Source: an uncultured Rubripirellula sp.
GTDB lineage: Bacteria > Planctomycetota > Planctomycetia > Pirellulales > Pirellulaceae
Assembly (NCBI GenBank): GCA_938045805.1
Contig: CALIBL010000014.1
Span: 62,001-126,000 of the forward strand
Direction of reading: 5' to 3'
Length of the DNA stretch: 64,000 nt
Part shown: one piece after another, positions 1 through 9,587 of the stretch
Position numbering within the stretch: the first letter of the stretch is position 1
How the letters are laid out: every line of letters starts with the position of its first letter
Position numbers and translations under genes: made by a program
The notes under the pieces: model-generated
The model's database searches: none
Told to the model about the DNA's origin: nothing
The model's input: only the letters and a program-made list of their open reading frames with translations

Positions 1-104
1 TTGTCAAAGACGACAAGCAATCAGTTGGTCAGTACGCTGAGTCAGCCGGCATGAAAGTCACACAGTTCTGGCATTGGGTAATCGGCGAGAAGACCGAAGA
101 CTGA
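1..104 (+). CDS. tsf: Elongation factor Ts, C-terminal end (partial)
   Basis: Only the last 33 codons are present, in the frame starting at base 3 and ending in TGA at 102-104. The residues include KVTQFWHWVIGEKTED, which I read as an EF-Ts C-terminus. EF-Ts is the nucleotide-exchange factor for EF-Tu in the cytoplasm. The context supports the call: a strong terminator follows, then pyrH and frr, which is the common bacterial order rpsB-tsf-pyrH-frr. The start of the gene lies outside the window. The call is made from a short fragment plus synteny. Confidence 0.8.
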   Translation, partial: VKDDKQSVGQYAESAGMKVTQFWHWVIGEKTED

Positions 105-192
105 ACGGATCGCGCCCTGTAGGACGACATTCGAGGGAAACGACCAAGTGTCAACAAGTCCGTCGCATGACGGTCTGTTTTAGAGCTCAACA

Positions 193-232
193 AACCTCAT
201 TCGCTCGAGCATCGGGTGAATGAGGTTTTTTT
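193..232 (+). terminator. Rho-independent terminator after tsf
   Basis: A perfect 10-bp inverted repeat, AACCTCATTC (193-202) and GAATGAGGTT (218-227), has a 15-nt loop and runs directly into a T tract ending at 232. It lies 89 bp after the tsf stop and ahead of the pyrH start. It therefore probably ends the tsf transcript and separates it from pyrH-frr. It also argues against starting pyrH translation as far upstream as 220, since that reading would begin inside the hairpin. Confidence 0.9.
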
Positions 233-312
233 GTGCAGCTTTCCGCGCGAGAAATTTATCGTATGATAGATCTACAGCGATGGTTGGAACGCCCCACAGA
301 ATTGGAAGCACG

Positions 313-1059
313 ATGAGTGAAGCAGCGGACGCGAGTGAAAAATCAATTCAGTACCGCCGAGTGATTCTGAAATTGAGCGGGGAAAGTCTTGCTGATGGCG
401 GGGGCCGCGGGATCAACTCGGAAGAGGCGGGAAAGATTGCGAAACAAATTTCACACGCTCACGAAAACGGTTGCCAGCTAGCGATCGTCATTGGTGGTGG
501 CAATATCCTACGTGGTGCCCAGTTCTCCGGTGGGAATGCACTAGTGGACGAAGCGACCGCGCACTACATGGGAATGCTTGCCACGACGATTAATTCATTG
601 GCAATGCAGGATGCGCTCGAGTCGTTCGGTTTGCAGACCCGAGTGATGTCGGCAATCCCGAACGAAAAAATTGCGGAAACATTTATCCGAAGGCGAGCCA
701 TTAGACACCTCGAGAAAGGTCGAGTTGTGATCCTTGCTGCGGGGATCGGTAATCCATTCGTTACAACGGACACGGCCGCAGCGCAGCGAGCTTTGGAACT
801 CGACGCGGACATCGTGCTAAAAGCGACTCGAGTCGATGGTGTTTACAGTGATGACCCCGAACACAACCCACACGCTGTGCTCTATGAGACACTGAGCTAT
901 GCTGAGGTGGTAGAGAAAAACCTTAAAGTGATGGACGCAACCGCCATCGCCCTTTGCCGCGAACACAGCAAGCCCATTCTAGTTTTCAACTTCAAGAAGG
1001 ATGGCAATATCGTCAAAGCGATTGCGGGTGAACAGGTTGGCACCGTGATCGGCGGTTAA
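313..1059 (+). CDS. pyrH: UMP kinase
   Basis: A 248-residue bacterial UMP kinase (amino-acid-kinase fold) that phosphorylates UMP to UDP in de novo pyrimidine nucleotide synthesis. Visible motifs are the N-terminal [10 protein letters not shown] phosphate-binding strand, the [10 protein letters not shown] glycine-rich loop, [12 protein letters not shown] and the DGVYSDDP segment typical of PyrH. Length matches the family (about 235-250). I chose ATG 313 because GGAAG (304-308) lies just upstream and because the longer reading from 220 begins within the terminator hairpin. The gene sits between tsf and frr, the usual bacterial arrangement. Confidence 0.95.
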   Translation: MSEAADASEKSIQYRRVILKLSGESLADGGGRGINSEEAGKIAKQISHAHENGCQLAIVIGGGNILRGAQFSGGNALVDEATAHYMGMLATTINSLAMQDALESFGLQTRVMSAIPNEKIAETFIRRRAIRHLEKGRVVILAAGIGNPFVTTDTAAAQRALELDADIVLKATRVDGVYSDDPEHNPHAVLYETLSYAEVVEKNLKVMDATAIALCREHSKPILVFNFKKDGNIVKAIAGEQVGTVIGG

Positions 1060-1177
1060 AACCGTCATGTCGTGATCGCATCAACGCTTGAACGAACTAA
1101 ACATTTTAGAGAGCTCAGCACTTAAAAGAGCTCCATGAACAGACTTTTTTCAACTCGACTATTACAAGGAAGAAGCC

Positions 1178-1738
1178 ATGTCCGCCGATGAAATCCTAAT
1201 GGATGCTGAAGAACGAATGGAAAAGGCAATCTCGGTACTCGGTGACAACTTATCCGGAATCCGAACTGGGCGTGCAACCCCAGGCCTTGTTGATTCCATC
1301 AAGGTTGAAGTCTACGGCTCGATGCAACCACTTAAACAGTTAGCCTCGATCGGCACTCCCGAGCCGCAACAAATTGTTATTCGCCCCTATGATGCGGGCA
1401 CCATCAAAGAAATTGAAAAAGCGATCGTCGCCGGTGACCTTGGGTTGAACCCACAGAATGACGGTCGCATGATCCGTTTGAACGTTCCTCCACTTTCGAC
1501 GGAAGTGCGTAAGAAGATGGTTTCGCGAATCAAGGAACTCTCAGAAGACGCAAAGATTTCCATCCGTAACATTAGGCGAGACGCGAACAAGGCAGCGGAT
1601 AACGCCGAGAAGGCTAAAGAAGTCAGCGAAGATGATCGCGATAAAATCAAAGAAGAGATCCAAGAGCTGACAAAGAAATTTGAAGCTCAAGCGACCGAAA
1701 TGGCGAAGGCTCGTGAAACCGAAGTCACCGACAGTTAG
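1178..1738 (+). CDS. frr: Ribosome recycling factor
   Basis: A 186-residue protein of normal RRF length. It splits the post-termination ribosome together with EF-G. Family features are the N-terminal helix with MEKAISVLGDNLSGIRTGRA, the QLASIGTPEPQQIVIRPYD core, GLNPQNDGRMIRLNVPPL, and the C-terminal helix with VSRIKELSEDAKISIRNIRR. The start at 1178 has an AAGGA ribosome-binding site at 1166-1170. The 118-bp gap after pyrH shows no clear terminator, so the two genes may share a transcript. Confidence 0.96.
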   Translation: MSADEILMDAEERMEKAISVLGDNLSGIRTGRATPGLVDSIKVEVYGSMQPLKQLASIGTPEPQQIVIRPYDAGTIKEIEKAIVAGDLGLNPQNDGRMIRLNVPPLSTEVRKKMVSRIKELSEDAKISIRNIRRDANKAADNAEKAKEVSEDDRDKIKEEIQELTKKFEAQATEMAKARETEVTDS

Positions 1739-1803
1739 GTCTGGCAACTAGTTCCGATGATGTCACTTCTCGAAATAATCTTTTTTCGGAGGTGATGCAA
1801 ATC

Positions 1804-1914
1804 ATGATTCAAGGCGAAGACTCGAGTCCACTGACCGTTCTCGCTCCAAACGAGAACGACTCGACTTCACCCAGTGATAACCAGCACGATAACAGAGATT
1901 CCCTCAAGCGATGA
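1804..1914 (+). CDS. 36-residue small ORF coupled to the next gene
   Basis: An ATG at 1804 opens a 36-codon frame ending in TGA at 1912-1914. The stop overlaps the ATG of the SGNH hydrolase at 1911 as ATGA. A near-perfect Shine-Dalgarno, GGAGGTGAT, lies 7 nt before the ATG and is one of the strongest in the window. The predicted peptide is polar and acidic, rich in Asp, Asn and Ser, and has no membrane segment or signal. I recognise no family. The strong SD and the overlap suggest it is translated, either as a leader that couples translation into 1911 or as a small protein in its own right. Confidence 0.55.
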   Translation: MIQGEDSSPLTVLAPNENDSTSPSDNQHDNRDSLKR

Positions 1915-3287
1915 AACAACAACTGCGTGCCATCCTGCCACTGCTCATTTTGGCAACCCTTTTCCATGTGGTTGCTCTGGCGTTACCACCGCAGGTTGGT
2001 TCATCATCAGCCGAGACTTTAGCACTTCCCGATACGGATGATGGAATTGCTGGAAGCGGGCCGATTCGACGATACGACTGGTTCAGAAATCTTTGGGTCA
2101 AGCGCCGAAGTGGCTTCGCTGATCGGAGCGCGAGTGAGATGAACGCAGTTGTTTTTTTGGGTGATTCCATCACTCAGGGTTGGGGAGATGATTTCCAAGG
2201 CGACTTTGCGGAACTGAAGGTCGCCAACCGAGGGATCAGTGGCGATACTACGCGTGGCATGCTTCTTCGCCTCGACGCAGATGTCCTGTCTCTGCAGCCC
2301 AAAGCTGTCGTGATGCTCATGGGAACCAATGACCTTGAAGAGGGAGCTGATGCGGCCACCATCGTTGGAAACATTGGCTTGATCATCGAGCGTCTGCATG
2401 GGCAAGATAAATCCTTGCCAATTATTCTCTGTCAGATCTTCCCGAGCCATGAATCCAAGAAACGTTCCGCGAGTGATATTCAAGAAATCAATCGCGGGAT
2501 CGCTAAGTTGGTCAAAGGTGACCCGAGAATCACCCTGCTCGACACATGGACTCTTTTCGCCAACGAGCAGGGCGACGCAAAGAAGGAAGAATTTCCCGAC
2601 CTACTTCACCCCAACCGAACCGGTTACGAGAAATGGAAGGCCGCCCTTTGGCCTGTACTCGCAACGCTGGGTTTCACCGATCGCACCGCTGAACCATTTC
2701 AAATTGAGGACGGGTTCACGAGCCTTTACAACGGAAAAAACTTGGATGGCTGGTGCTTCCGTCCAACAACCGAACAAATGCGGCGAGGACGAGAACGCTG
2801 GCTTAGTCGCGATCCAGAAAATGCTCCGGCTTGGCCCATTGTCGAAGTGCTCACGCCACTTGATGGAATGCAACAGTCCGCTGATGGTCGTTATCGAGCG
2901 ATCGAGGATCGGCTCGTCGTTGCAACACCTCCGGAAGGAAGAAAGATCCAACAACTGTGGACCAGTGAGGAATTCACAGGAGACTTCACCCTCAAACTGG
3001 AATTCCGCGCGACCCCAAACGCGGACAGCGGTGTCTTTCTCAAAGGCCCGCAACTGCAGTGTCGTGATTACCCTCTCGCCGGCCCCTACAAGGATCTAGA
3101 AAAATACAATCCCGGGCAGTGGAACGAACTCTTGATCGTAGTGAGAGATGGTAAAGCGAAGTGCACCTGCAACGGAGAAATGATTGAAGAGGCGTTCGAG
3201 GTTCCTGAAACTGGATCCATTGGCCTCGAGGGGGACCGAGGACAAATCGAATACCGACGAATCAGGATCCGCGTCGACGCCCCGTAG
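1911..3287 (+). CDS. Secreted SGNH/GDSL hydrolase fused to DUF1080 domain
   Basis: 458 residues. An N-terminal hydrophobic segment (about residues 5-25, ending ALALPPQVG) is a probable export signal. Residues about 80-255 form an SGNH-hydrolase domain: GDSIT with the nucleophilic Ser (block I), GTND (block III) and DLLHPN with Asp/His (block V). Residues about 265-458 form a DUF1080 (3-keto-disaccharide hydrolase-type, concanavalin-like) domain beginning FTSLYNGKNLDGW, with the typical DSGVFLKG strand and a final EYRRIRI. DUF1080 proteins are abundant in planctomycetes. The fusion suggests an exported esterase acting on decorated polysaccharide. The substrate is not visible from sequence. The start overlaps the stop of the small ORF at 1804. 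Confidence 0.85.
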   Translation: MKQQLRAILPLLILATLFHVVALALPPQVGSSSAETLALPDTDDGIAGSGPIRRYDWFRNLWVKRRSGFADRSASEMNAVVFLGDSITQGWGDDFQGDFAELKVANRGISGDTTRGMLLRLDADVLSLQPKAVVMLMGTNDLEEGADAATIVGNIGLIIERLHGQDKSLPIILCQIFPSHESKKRSASDIQEINRGIAKLVKGDPRITLLDTWTLFANEQGDAKKEEFPDLLHPNRTGYEKWKAALWPVLATLGFTDRTAEPFQIEDGFTSLYNGKNLDGWCFRPTTEQMRRGRERWLSRDPENAPAWPIVEVLTPLDGMQQSADGRYRAIEDRLVVATPPEGRKIQQLWTSEEFTGDFTLKLEFRATPNADSGVFLKGPQLQCRDYPLAGPYKDLEKYNPGQWNELLIVVRDGKAKCTCNGEMIEEAFEVPETGSIGLEGDRGQIEYRRIRIRVDAP

Positions 3288-3424
3288 CCTTTCTCCACAA
3301 TCTGCAGAAAGACGCGTGGTGCGATTCGGCGAACTTCTCGGTTACTGTGACATGGGCTCTCGCAATCTCGCCTATAATGTGGCGGTTTAGCCGAATTCTA
3401 AGATTGCAGAGAAAGAACGCCGCC

Positions 3425-4822
3425 ATGCGCTCGATGTTCTGGTTTGTCGCAGCGTCAACGATCTTGTTGACGATTCAAATGGACACTAGGTGTGCCTACT
3501 CCCAATCCATCGACCTATCTGGAGAGTGGACCAGCCATTCGGCTCGAGAAGAGATCAAGCCGATCTTTCAAGTGGAGAGGGATCCACGTTCGCTGAAGAT
3601 CGAGGGCGGCGACGCTAAACAAACTCACAGCGATGACTTCTTGATCAAAGCGGATCACCGCGAAGGCCTAGCCGGGTACTGGCTGCGAGAAACCGCCATC
3701 ACCGGCGGTCAGTGGTATCAATTTAGGGTAGATCGAAACACCAGTGGCATGAGCTTACCTCGGCGATCAGCAATCGCGAGACTGATCTGGGTTGACCAAG
3801 ATGGAAAAGCGGTTTTGCGTCCCGCTCCCACCTATACGTCCTATCGTCCGGGCGAACGCCCGAGAGCAGAACCTGATTTCCCGAGCGTGATTTCGACGGA
3901 CGCAGATTGGAGCACACTCGGCGGAGTTTATCGGGCACCGGAGGACGCTACCAGCTTACGCATCGAACTTCATTTTCGTTGGGGTGAACCCCGCTCGCAG
4001 GTTCACTGGAGAAATCCAAGTCTGATTCGCATTGAAGGGAAACCTGAGCGTCGAGTCCGACTCGCAACAATCCATTATCAACCACGAGATGGAAAGTCTC
4101 CGAAGGAAAAACGCGAACAGTTTGCCCCCTTCATCCGCAGTGCCCACCAGCAGCGTGCTGATCTGGTGGTGCTCCCCGAGACGTTGACCTACTACGCGAC
4201 GGGAAAAACCTTCGCAGACGTTGCCGAGACGATTCCGGGCCCTTCAACTGATTACTTCGGCGAACTCGCAAAGCAGTTCAATCTGTACCTGGTTGCAGGC
4301 CTAGTCGAAAGGGATCAACACCTGCTCTACAACGTCGCGGTACTGATCGGACCAGATGGGAAAGTCGTTGGTAAGTACCGTAAAACGACCCTTCCCCGCG
4401 GAGAGATTGAAGCGGGGCTAACACCGGGGTCGCAGTACCCGGTCTTCGAGACTCGATTTGGCAAAGTTGGGATGATGATTTGTTATGACGGCTTCTTCCC
4501 TGAGGTTGCCCGAGAATTAACCAATCGCGGTGCGGAAGTGATTGCTTGGCCGGTTTGGGGATGCAACCCACTGCTAGCCGCCGCTCGCGCATGCGAGAAC
4601 CATGTCTACTTGATCAGCAGTACCTACACGGAATCGAATCGGAATTGGATTCGCTCAGCAGTTTATGGACATGATGGCCAGGCCATCGTTGCGGCTGATG
4701 ACTTTGGATCAGTTGTCGTCACGGAAGTTGATTTGGCCGAGCCGACCTATTGGCACAGTCTCGGGGATTTCCAAAGTCAAATTCAGCCGCACCGTCCTCT
4801 TCTTGAATCACCTAGCCCTTGA
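3425..4822 (+). CDS. Exported carbon-nitrogen hydrolase (nitrilase superfamily)
   Basis: 465 residues from ATG 3425. This start places a signal peptide (MRSMFWFVAASTILL...) at the N-terminus, with likely cleavage after AYS. Residues about 30-210 form a beta-rich region of unknown function. The C-terminal half is a nitrilase/omega-amidase fold with the complete catalytic set: Glu252 in LPETL, Lys320 in KYRKTTLP and Cys353 in MMICYDGFFPE. The family hydrolyses nitrile or amide C-N bonds, and most members are cytoplasmic, so export is notable. The substrate is unknown. A longer reading from 3347 would hide the signal peptide inside the protein. Confidence 0.82.
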   Translation: MRSMFWFVAASTILLTIQMDTRCAYSQSIDLSGEWTSHSAREEIKPIFQVERDPRSLKIEGGDAKQTHSDDFLIKADHREGLAGYWLRETAITGGQWYQFRVDRNTSGMSLPRRSAIARLIWVDQDGKAVLRPAPTYTSYRPGERPRAEPDFPSVISTDADWSTLGGVYRAPEDATSLRIELHFRWGEPRSQVHWRNPSLIRIEGKPERRVRLATIHYQPRDGKSPKEKREQFAPFIRSAHQQRADLVVLPETLTYYATGKTFADVAETIPGPSTDYFGELAKQFNLYLVAGLVERDQHLLYNVAVLIGPDGKVVGKYRKTTLPRGEIEAGLTPGSQYPVFETRFGKVGMMICYDGFFPEVARELTNRGAEVIAWPVWGCNPLLAAARACENHVYLISSTYTESNRNWIRSAVYGHDGQAIVAADDFGSVVVTEVDLAEPTYWHSLGDFQSQIQPHRPLLESPSP

Positions 4823-4888
4823 TTCTGAAGCTGACAACTGACCCGCCGCCAATATCCACCACTCACTCAAAAACTTGATCGGATTGCA

Positions 4889-6304
4889 ATGTCTGCTCCT
4901 CTCACCAAAAGACCTGCCATCTTTGTCACAGCATTTTTCCTCGCTGCCTCTTCATTTGCTTGGAGCGAGGAAAAGCAGACGGCGAGTGATGGACACGAAG
5001 GACTTCGCCTCGCCGTTTTCGATGTCGACGCAACGCCCCAAGTTGGTTCGATGATGGCCTATGATCGCGTGCTTAGATTGGAAGAACTTGGCCTGCGTGC
5101 ACGTGGCGTTGTTCTACTCGGTGCAAAGCAACCAATCGTCCTTTGCGCGGTTGATTGGATCGGGATCGGCAATGAGGGGCATGATGCATTCCGTGAACGC
5201 CTTGCCAAAGCTGCAGGAACCACTCCACAAAGGGTCGCAGTACATACGCTTCACCAACATGATGCTCCTCGATGTGATTTCACCGCCGAATCGTTACTAC
5301 ACAATATTGGTATCAGCGATCTTGGGCCGCATGAAGGTTCTCTGGCGAGAGTTGTCCTCGATCGACTCGAGGAAGCGGTAAAGCGAGCAATCGAAGTAGC
5401 CGTCCCTGTAACTCACTACGGGATTGGAGTCGCAAAAGTTGAAAAGGTCGCATCCAATCGCCGAATCCTTGATTCCGAAGGAAAGGTCGTCGCAACTCGC
5501 TACACCACCTGCCGTGACCCAAAACTGCGCGCAGAACCCGATGGAGTCATTGACCCTCAATTGACCTCCATTTCATTTTGGAATGAGGAAGCAGCAGTTG
5601 CTGTCCTGACCTATTATGCCTGCCATCCCCAAAGCTATTATCGCACGGGGGTTCCGAGTCCTGATTTCCCCGGAATTGCGAGGTTCATGCGTGGACAAGA
5701 TTTACCCGGCGTGATGCATGTTCACTTCAATGGTGCTGGAGGAAACATTGGTGCAGGCAAGTACAACGATGGCAAAAAAGAAAACCGATTGACTCTTGCG
5801 AAGCGTGTCGCTGATGGCATGCGTCTCGCTTTCGAATCCACCGAGAAAAAGCCAATCACTGCCCGAGATGTTTCGTGGGGCGTCACGCCAGTGGCCCTCC
5901 CGGTGGCGGAACATTTAAAAGAGGAAGAACTGAGGGAAAAACTACCCAACTGGACCATTAATGATTACTGGGGAAGTGCGGATGACCTTGCGTGGGTCAT
6001 GCGTTGTCGCGCCGGACATCAAATCGATTTAACCTGTCTTCATCTTGGGGACGCAAGCATCTTGCATTTGCCTGGGGAACTTTTCGTTGAGTATCAACTT
6101 GCAGCAAAATCAATGCGTCCTGATCGCTTTGTCGCAATGGCGGCCTATGGTGACTACGGTCCTGGATACATTGGAACCGAAGTTGCTTACACGCAGGGAG
6201 GTTACGAAACCAGCCAGCGTGCCTCCAAAGTTGCCCCCCAAGTTGAACAGGTCCTTATGAATGGAATCAAGGAGTTGCTTGAAGCTCATCCCGCCGGTGA
6301 GTAA
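4889..6304 (+). CDS. Exported neutral ceramidase-like hydrolase
   Basis: 471 residues with a signal peptide ([17 protein letters not shown], about residues 9-25). The body resembles the N-terminal domain of neutral/alkaline non-lysosomal ceramidases as annotated widely in planctomycetes. Visible elements are an early DVDATPQVG strand, an HTLHQHDAP metal-site-like motif, [13 protein letters not shown], the glycine-rich [15 protein letters not shown] and a C-terminal [10 protein letters not shown]. Family knowledge suggests a zinc-dependent amidase. Activity on ceramide is doubtful here, since this family name is applied to many diverged proteins. The gene follows the nitrilase-like gene by 66 bp and may share its transcript. 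Confidence 0.65.
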   Translation: MSAPLTKRPAIFVTAFFLAASSFAWSEEKQTASDGHEGLRLAVFDVDATPQVGSMMAYDRVLRLEELGLRARGVVLLGAKQPIVLCAVDWIGIGNEGHDAFRERLAKAAGTTPQRVAVHTLHQHDAPRCDFTAESLLHNIGISDLGPHEGSLARVVLDRLEEAVKRAIEVAVPVTHYGIGVAKVEKVASNRRILDSEGKVVATRYTTCRDPKLRAEPDGVIDPQLTSISFWNEEAAVAVLTYYACHPQSYYRTGVPSPDFPGIARFMRGQDLPGVMHVHFNGAGGNIGAGKYNDGKKENRLTLAKRVADGMRLAFESTEKKPITARDVSWGVTPVALPVAEHLKEEELREKLPNWTINDYWGSADDLAWVMRCRAGHQIDLTCLHLGDASILHLPGELFVEYQLAAKSMRPDRFVAMAAYGDYGPGYIGTEVAYTQGGYETSQRASKVAPQVEQVLMNGIKELLEAHPAGE

Positions 6305-6448
6305 AGACGGGTTTGCAAGCTAAACGGAAAACCTCGCGACTTCCTCACAACGCGTCCATCGCTATCCATTTCTCAAGCACCATCACAATTGGATCACTAA
6401 CTCAAGCAAAGCTCGTTTGCGTTCCACGTTTTAAGAGACCTCAACGGC

Positions 6449-9421
6449 ATGACGATCCTATCGAGTAGAAAGTTCTTGGGCCGCTTCAGGCTGTACGTTG
6501 CCGCGATAATTTGCCTTATCGCTCAGACGACTTCCCTGTTTGCACAGCAGGCCAACTCAACCATCGATTACTCCGCCGAACTGCCACGTGTCCAAGTATT
6601 GAGTCCTGAAGACGCGTTGCGGGCGATTGAGTTGGTGGACGACTTCGAAATTCAATTGGTCGCTGCGGAACCGCTGGTTCAGAGTCCAGTTGCAATCGAA
6701 TGGGATGAACGAGGTGGTTTGTTCATTTGCGAGATGAGGGGGTACAGCGAACATCGTGAAGATGGTATCTCCCGAGTGCGATACCTCACAGACACCAACC
6801 AAGATGGTCAGTACGACGAGGCAACCGTGTTTGCAGATGGACTCCTCTGGCCCACCGCCATCTTTCCCTACAAAGGCGGACTCTTCGTCGCGGATGCGCC
6901 CCATGTCTATTACATGAAAGATACCAACGGCGACAACAAAGCCGACCAACGCGACATTGTGCTGACCGGCTTCGGGGTCTCGAATGTCCAAGGACTTGTG
7001 AACTCATTCCGTTGGGGACTCGACAATCGAATCCACGTTGCATGCAGTAGTGTCGGAGGCAAAATTCATCGCGTTGGCGAGGAGGAACAAGCAGTCAATG
7101 TGCGAGGCCGAGACATCTCATTCAACCCTGACACCTACGAAATAAGGCTCACGAGTGGTGGCGCGCAGCACGGCATGTGTTTTGACGACTGGGGGCACAA
7201 GTTCGTTTCCTCCAATAGCGATCACATCCAGCAAGTGTTGTATGAAGACCGCTACTTGGCGGGCAATCGGTTCCTCACCGCCCCATCCGCTCGCAGATCC
7301 ATCGCGGCAGATGGCCCGCAAGGTCCTGTTTATCGCATTAGCCCCGTGGAACCTTGGAGAATCGTCCGCACCCGCCTCCGAGTCGGTGGAGTTGTCTCGG
7401 GGCCAGTGGAGGGTGGCGGAAGACCTTCAGGGTATTTCACGGGAGCCACCGGCATCACCATTTACCGGGGTGATCACTGGGACGAGATGTATCGAGGCCT
7501 AGCTATTGTGGGCGACGTAGGTAGTAATCTCATTCACCGTAAGCGACTCACGCAGGACTCCATTGAGATGGTGGCGGAGCGAATGGATCCTGAATCTGAA
7601 TTCATCCGATCTAAGGACATTTGGTTTCGACCTGCACAATTTGCGAATGCACCCGATGGATCTTTGCATGTCATCGATGTCTGCCGCGAAGTGATTGAAC
7701 ATCCTAAAAGCTTGCCGCCAGAAATCAAACAACACCTCGATCTCAACTCGGGGCGTGATCGAGGCCGAATCTATCGTGTCGTGCAAAAAGGTAAGCCACT
7801 ACGTTCAAACCCCGACCTATCCAGCTACACCGATGAGGAACTTGCCGATCTTCTGGATCATCCGAATGCATGGCATCGTGAGACTGCAGCAAGATTACTC
7901 TACGAGCACCAGAATCCGAGCATCAGTTCCAAACTGACCCGCCTTTCTCAAGAATGCACCTCACCCCAAGGCAGGATTCATTCCCTCTACGCCCTCAGTG
8001 GAATCAATGCAATATCTTCGGATACGATTAAGCGAGGCCTTAACGATGCGCACCCTCAAGTGCGACGTCATGCATTGCGTCTCTCTGAGCAACTACCCGA
8101 GGGCAACAACCTCGATCCGATTCTCGATCGATTAGCGAACGATCCTAGTGACGAGGTTCGTTACCAGCTGGCTTTCACCCTATCAAAATACAACGCAACG
8201 GACCCAGCAAGACTGCTTGCTCATCTGGCAAAGCAAAACATTAATTCCCGCTGGATCACGCTGGCAGTCCTCAGTTCTCTTGGTGATCAATCCGGTAAAG
8301 TGTTCGCACGGTTAGCCGCCGATCCATCGTTTCGATCCTCCGACGCTGGTGATTTTCTGTTGAGAATCGCCCAAGGAATTGTTCGACAAAATCACGAACC
8401 TTCTCTGCAGACCGCATGGACGGCGTTACCGTCCCTCGATGACGCCCCTGTACTCTTTGCGTTACCCATCCTGGGAACCTTTCAGCATTCACAGAATAGG
8501 ATCAACTCTAAAGTGGATCTAAATCAAGCGATCCAGAAACAACTGCGCGAAGCTTGTTCTTTGGCGATGGATGCTAATCGTCCGTCGAATGAGAGAATCG
8601 ACGCACTGGAAGCCCTATCGATTGGAAAATGGGAAACGATTGGATCGACCATTGTTCATCTCGCGGCCAGTGACCCGACTCCCGCTGTTTCGAGTAAGGC
8701 AAGGGTCGTGGCGAGTCGATTCCAGAACGACGAAGTCACAGAATTGCTCATCACGAACTGGGCGGAGCAGACTGATCAACAACGCAAATTATCCATCGAA
8801 GCGATCTTCGCGCGTCCCGAACGAATAAAAAGACTCTTTCGTGCAGTAGAGGATCAGTATGTTGCTGTGGAAGAGATTCCACGGGAGAGGTTCGTATCGG
8901 CCGCAAAGTCAAAGGACCCCTCAATCCGAGAACAGGCGGACGCCTTCCTTTCTCAAACCGCCGTTCCAAGTGGATCTGATCGGATTGAGGAATATCGGTT
9001 GGCTTTGCAAAACGCAACCGTCCCCGAACGTGGACGGTCTGTTTTCCTGAAGCACTGTGCCAGTTGCCACCGAGTGGACAACCAAGGCTACCAACTAGGC
9101 CCCAACCTGGCTGCCATGAAAACTCGAGGTGCGGATGCCATCCTTGTCAACGTTCTGGATCCGAATCTTGAAGTGAATCCGCTGTACATCAACTACTTGA
9201 TCCTCAAAAGTGACGGCAGTAGTTCGACGGGCATGATTGCTTCCGAGAACGCAACCACCGTGACGCTCAGCAGAGCCGAGGGGCAAAGCGAAATCATTCT
9301 TCGCGACGACATCGAGCAGATGCAGAGTTCACGCAAATCGATCATGCCGGAAGGACTGCATCAATCGATCCCTCCCCAAGAGATGGCGGACCTGATCAGC
9401 TATCTGATGAGTCGAGACTGA
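6449..9421 (+). CDS. PVC-type membrane-bound dehydrogenase/cytochrome c with HEAT-like repeats
   Basis: 990 residues. A signal peptide (about residues 8-33, ending SLFAQQ) is followed by a beta-propeller-like dehydrogenase domain (about 50-450; FEIQLVAAEPLVQSPVAIEWDERG, DTNGDNKADQ). A helical HEAT-like region follows (about 460-830), then a C-terminal cytochrome c-like haem domain with CASCH at residues 870-874 and a final ADLISYLMSRD. This architecture is characteristic of Planctomycetes/Verrucomicrobia proteins annotated as membrane-bound dehydrogenase or haem-binding domain proteins. The role is probably periplasmic redox chemistry on carbohydrate-derived substrates, but the electron donor is not known. 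It closes a plus-strand run of exported hydrolases. Confidence 0.85.
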   Translation: MTILSSRKFLGRFRLYVAAIICLIAQTTSLFAQQANSTIDYSAELPRVQVLSPEDALRAIELVDDFEIQLVAAEPLVQSPVAIEWDERGGLFICEMRGYSEHREDGISRVRYLTDTNQDGQYDEATVFADGLLWPTAIFPYKGGLFVADAPHVYYMKDTNGDNKADQRDIVLTGFGVSNVQGLVNSFRWGLDNRIHVACSSVGGKIHRVGEEEQAVNVRGRDISFNPDTYEIRLTSGGAQHGMCFDDWGHKFVSSNSDHIQQVLYEDRYLAGNRFLTAPSARRSIAADGPQGPVYRISPVEPWRIVRTRLRVGGVVSGPVEGGGRPSGYFTGATGITIYRGDHWDEMYRGLAIVGDVGSNLIHRKRLTQDSIEMVAERMDPESEFIRSKDIWFRPAQFANAPDGSLHVIDVCREVIEHPKSLPPEIKQHLDLNSGRDRGRIYRVVQKGKPLRSNPDLSSYTDEELADLLDHPNAWHRETAARLLYEHQNPSISSKLTRLSQECTSPQGRIHSLYALSGINAISSDTIKRGLNDAHPQVRRHALRLSEQLPEGNNLDPILDRLANDPSDEVRYQLAFTLSKYNATDPARLLAHLAKQNINSRWITLAVLSSLGDQSGKVFARLAADPSFRSSDAGDFLLRIAQGIVRQNHEPSLQTAWTALPSLDDAPVLFALPILGTFQHSQNRINSKVDLNQAIQKQLREACSLAMDANRPSNERIDALEALSIGKWETIGSTIVHLAASDPTPAVSSKARVVASRFQNDEVTELLITNWAEQTDQQRKLSIEAIFARPERIKRLFRAVEDQYVAVEEIPRERFVSAAKSKDPSIREQADAFLSQTAVPSGSDRIEEYRLALQNATVPERGRSVFLKHCASCHRVDNQGYQLGPNLAAMKTRGADAILVNVLDPNLEVNPLYINYLILKSDGSSSTGMIASENATTVTLSRAEGQSEIILRDDIEQMQSSRKSIMPEGLHQSIPPQEMADLISYLMSRD

Positions 9422-9517
9422 CTGGGATTGGTAACTGAAGTGGCTTCATTGTGACGGGAGCGAATCTCACCGAGTGCTTTTGCCCGATTGTCGTCAAATG
9501 AATGGAATCAATCACAC

Positions 9518-9548
9518 AAAAAAAGTCCGCGTGAAAAACGCAGACTTT
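9518..9548 (-). terminator. Terminator for the Met-rich minus-strand gene
   Basis: Read on the minus strand, a 10-bp stem (AAAGTCTGCG and CGCGGACTTT, one mismatch) with a 7-nt loop runs into a T7 tract. It begins 40 bp after the stop of the gene at 9588. The A/T-flanked stem could also act on the plus-strand transcript from 6449, as the two genes converge here. Confidence 0.8.
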
Positions 9549-9587
9549 ATTTGATTTGACTGATGTTGGCTCCGGTTCGAGCACCGA

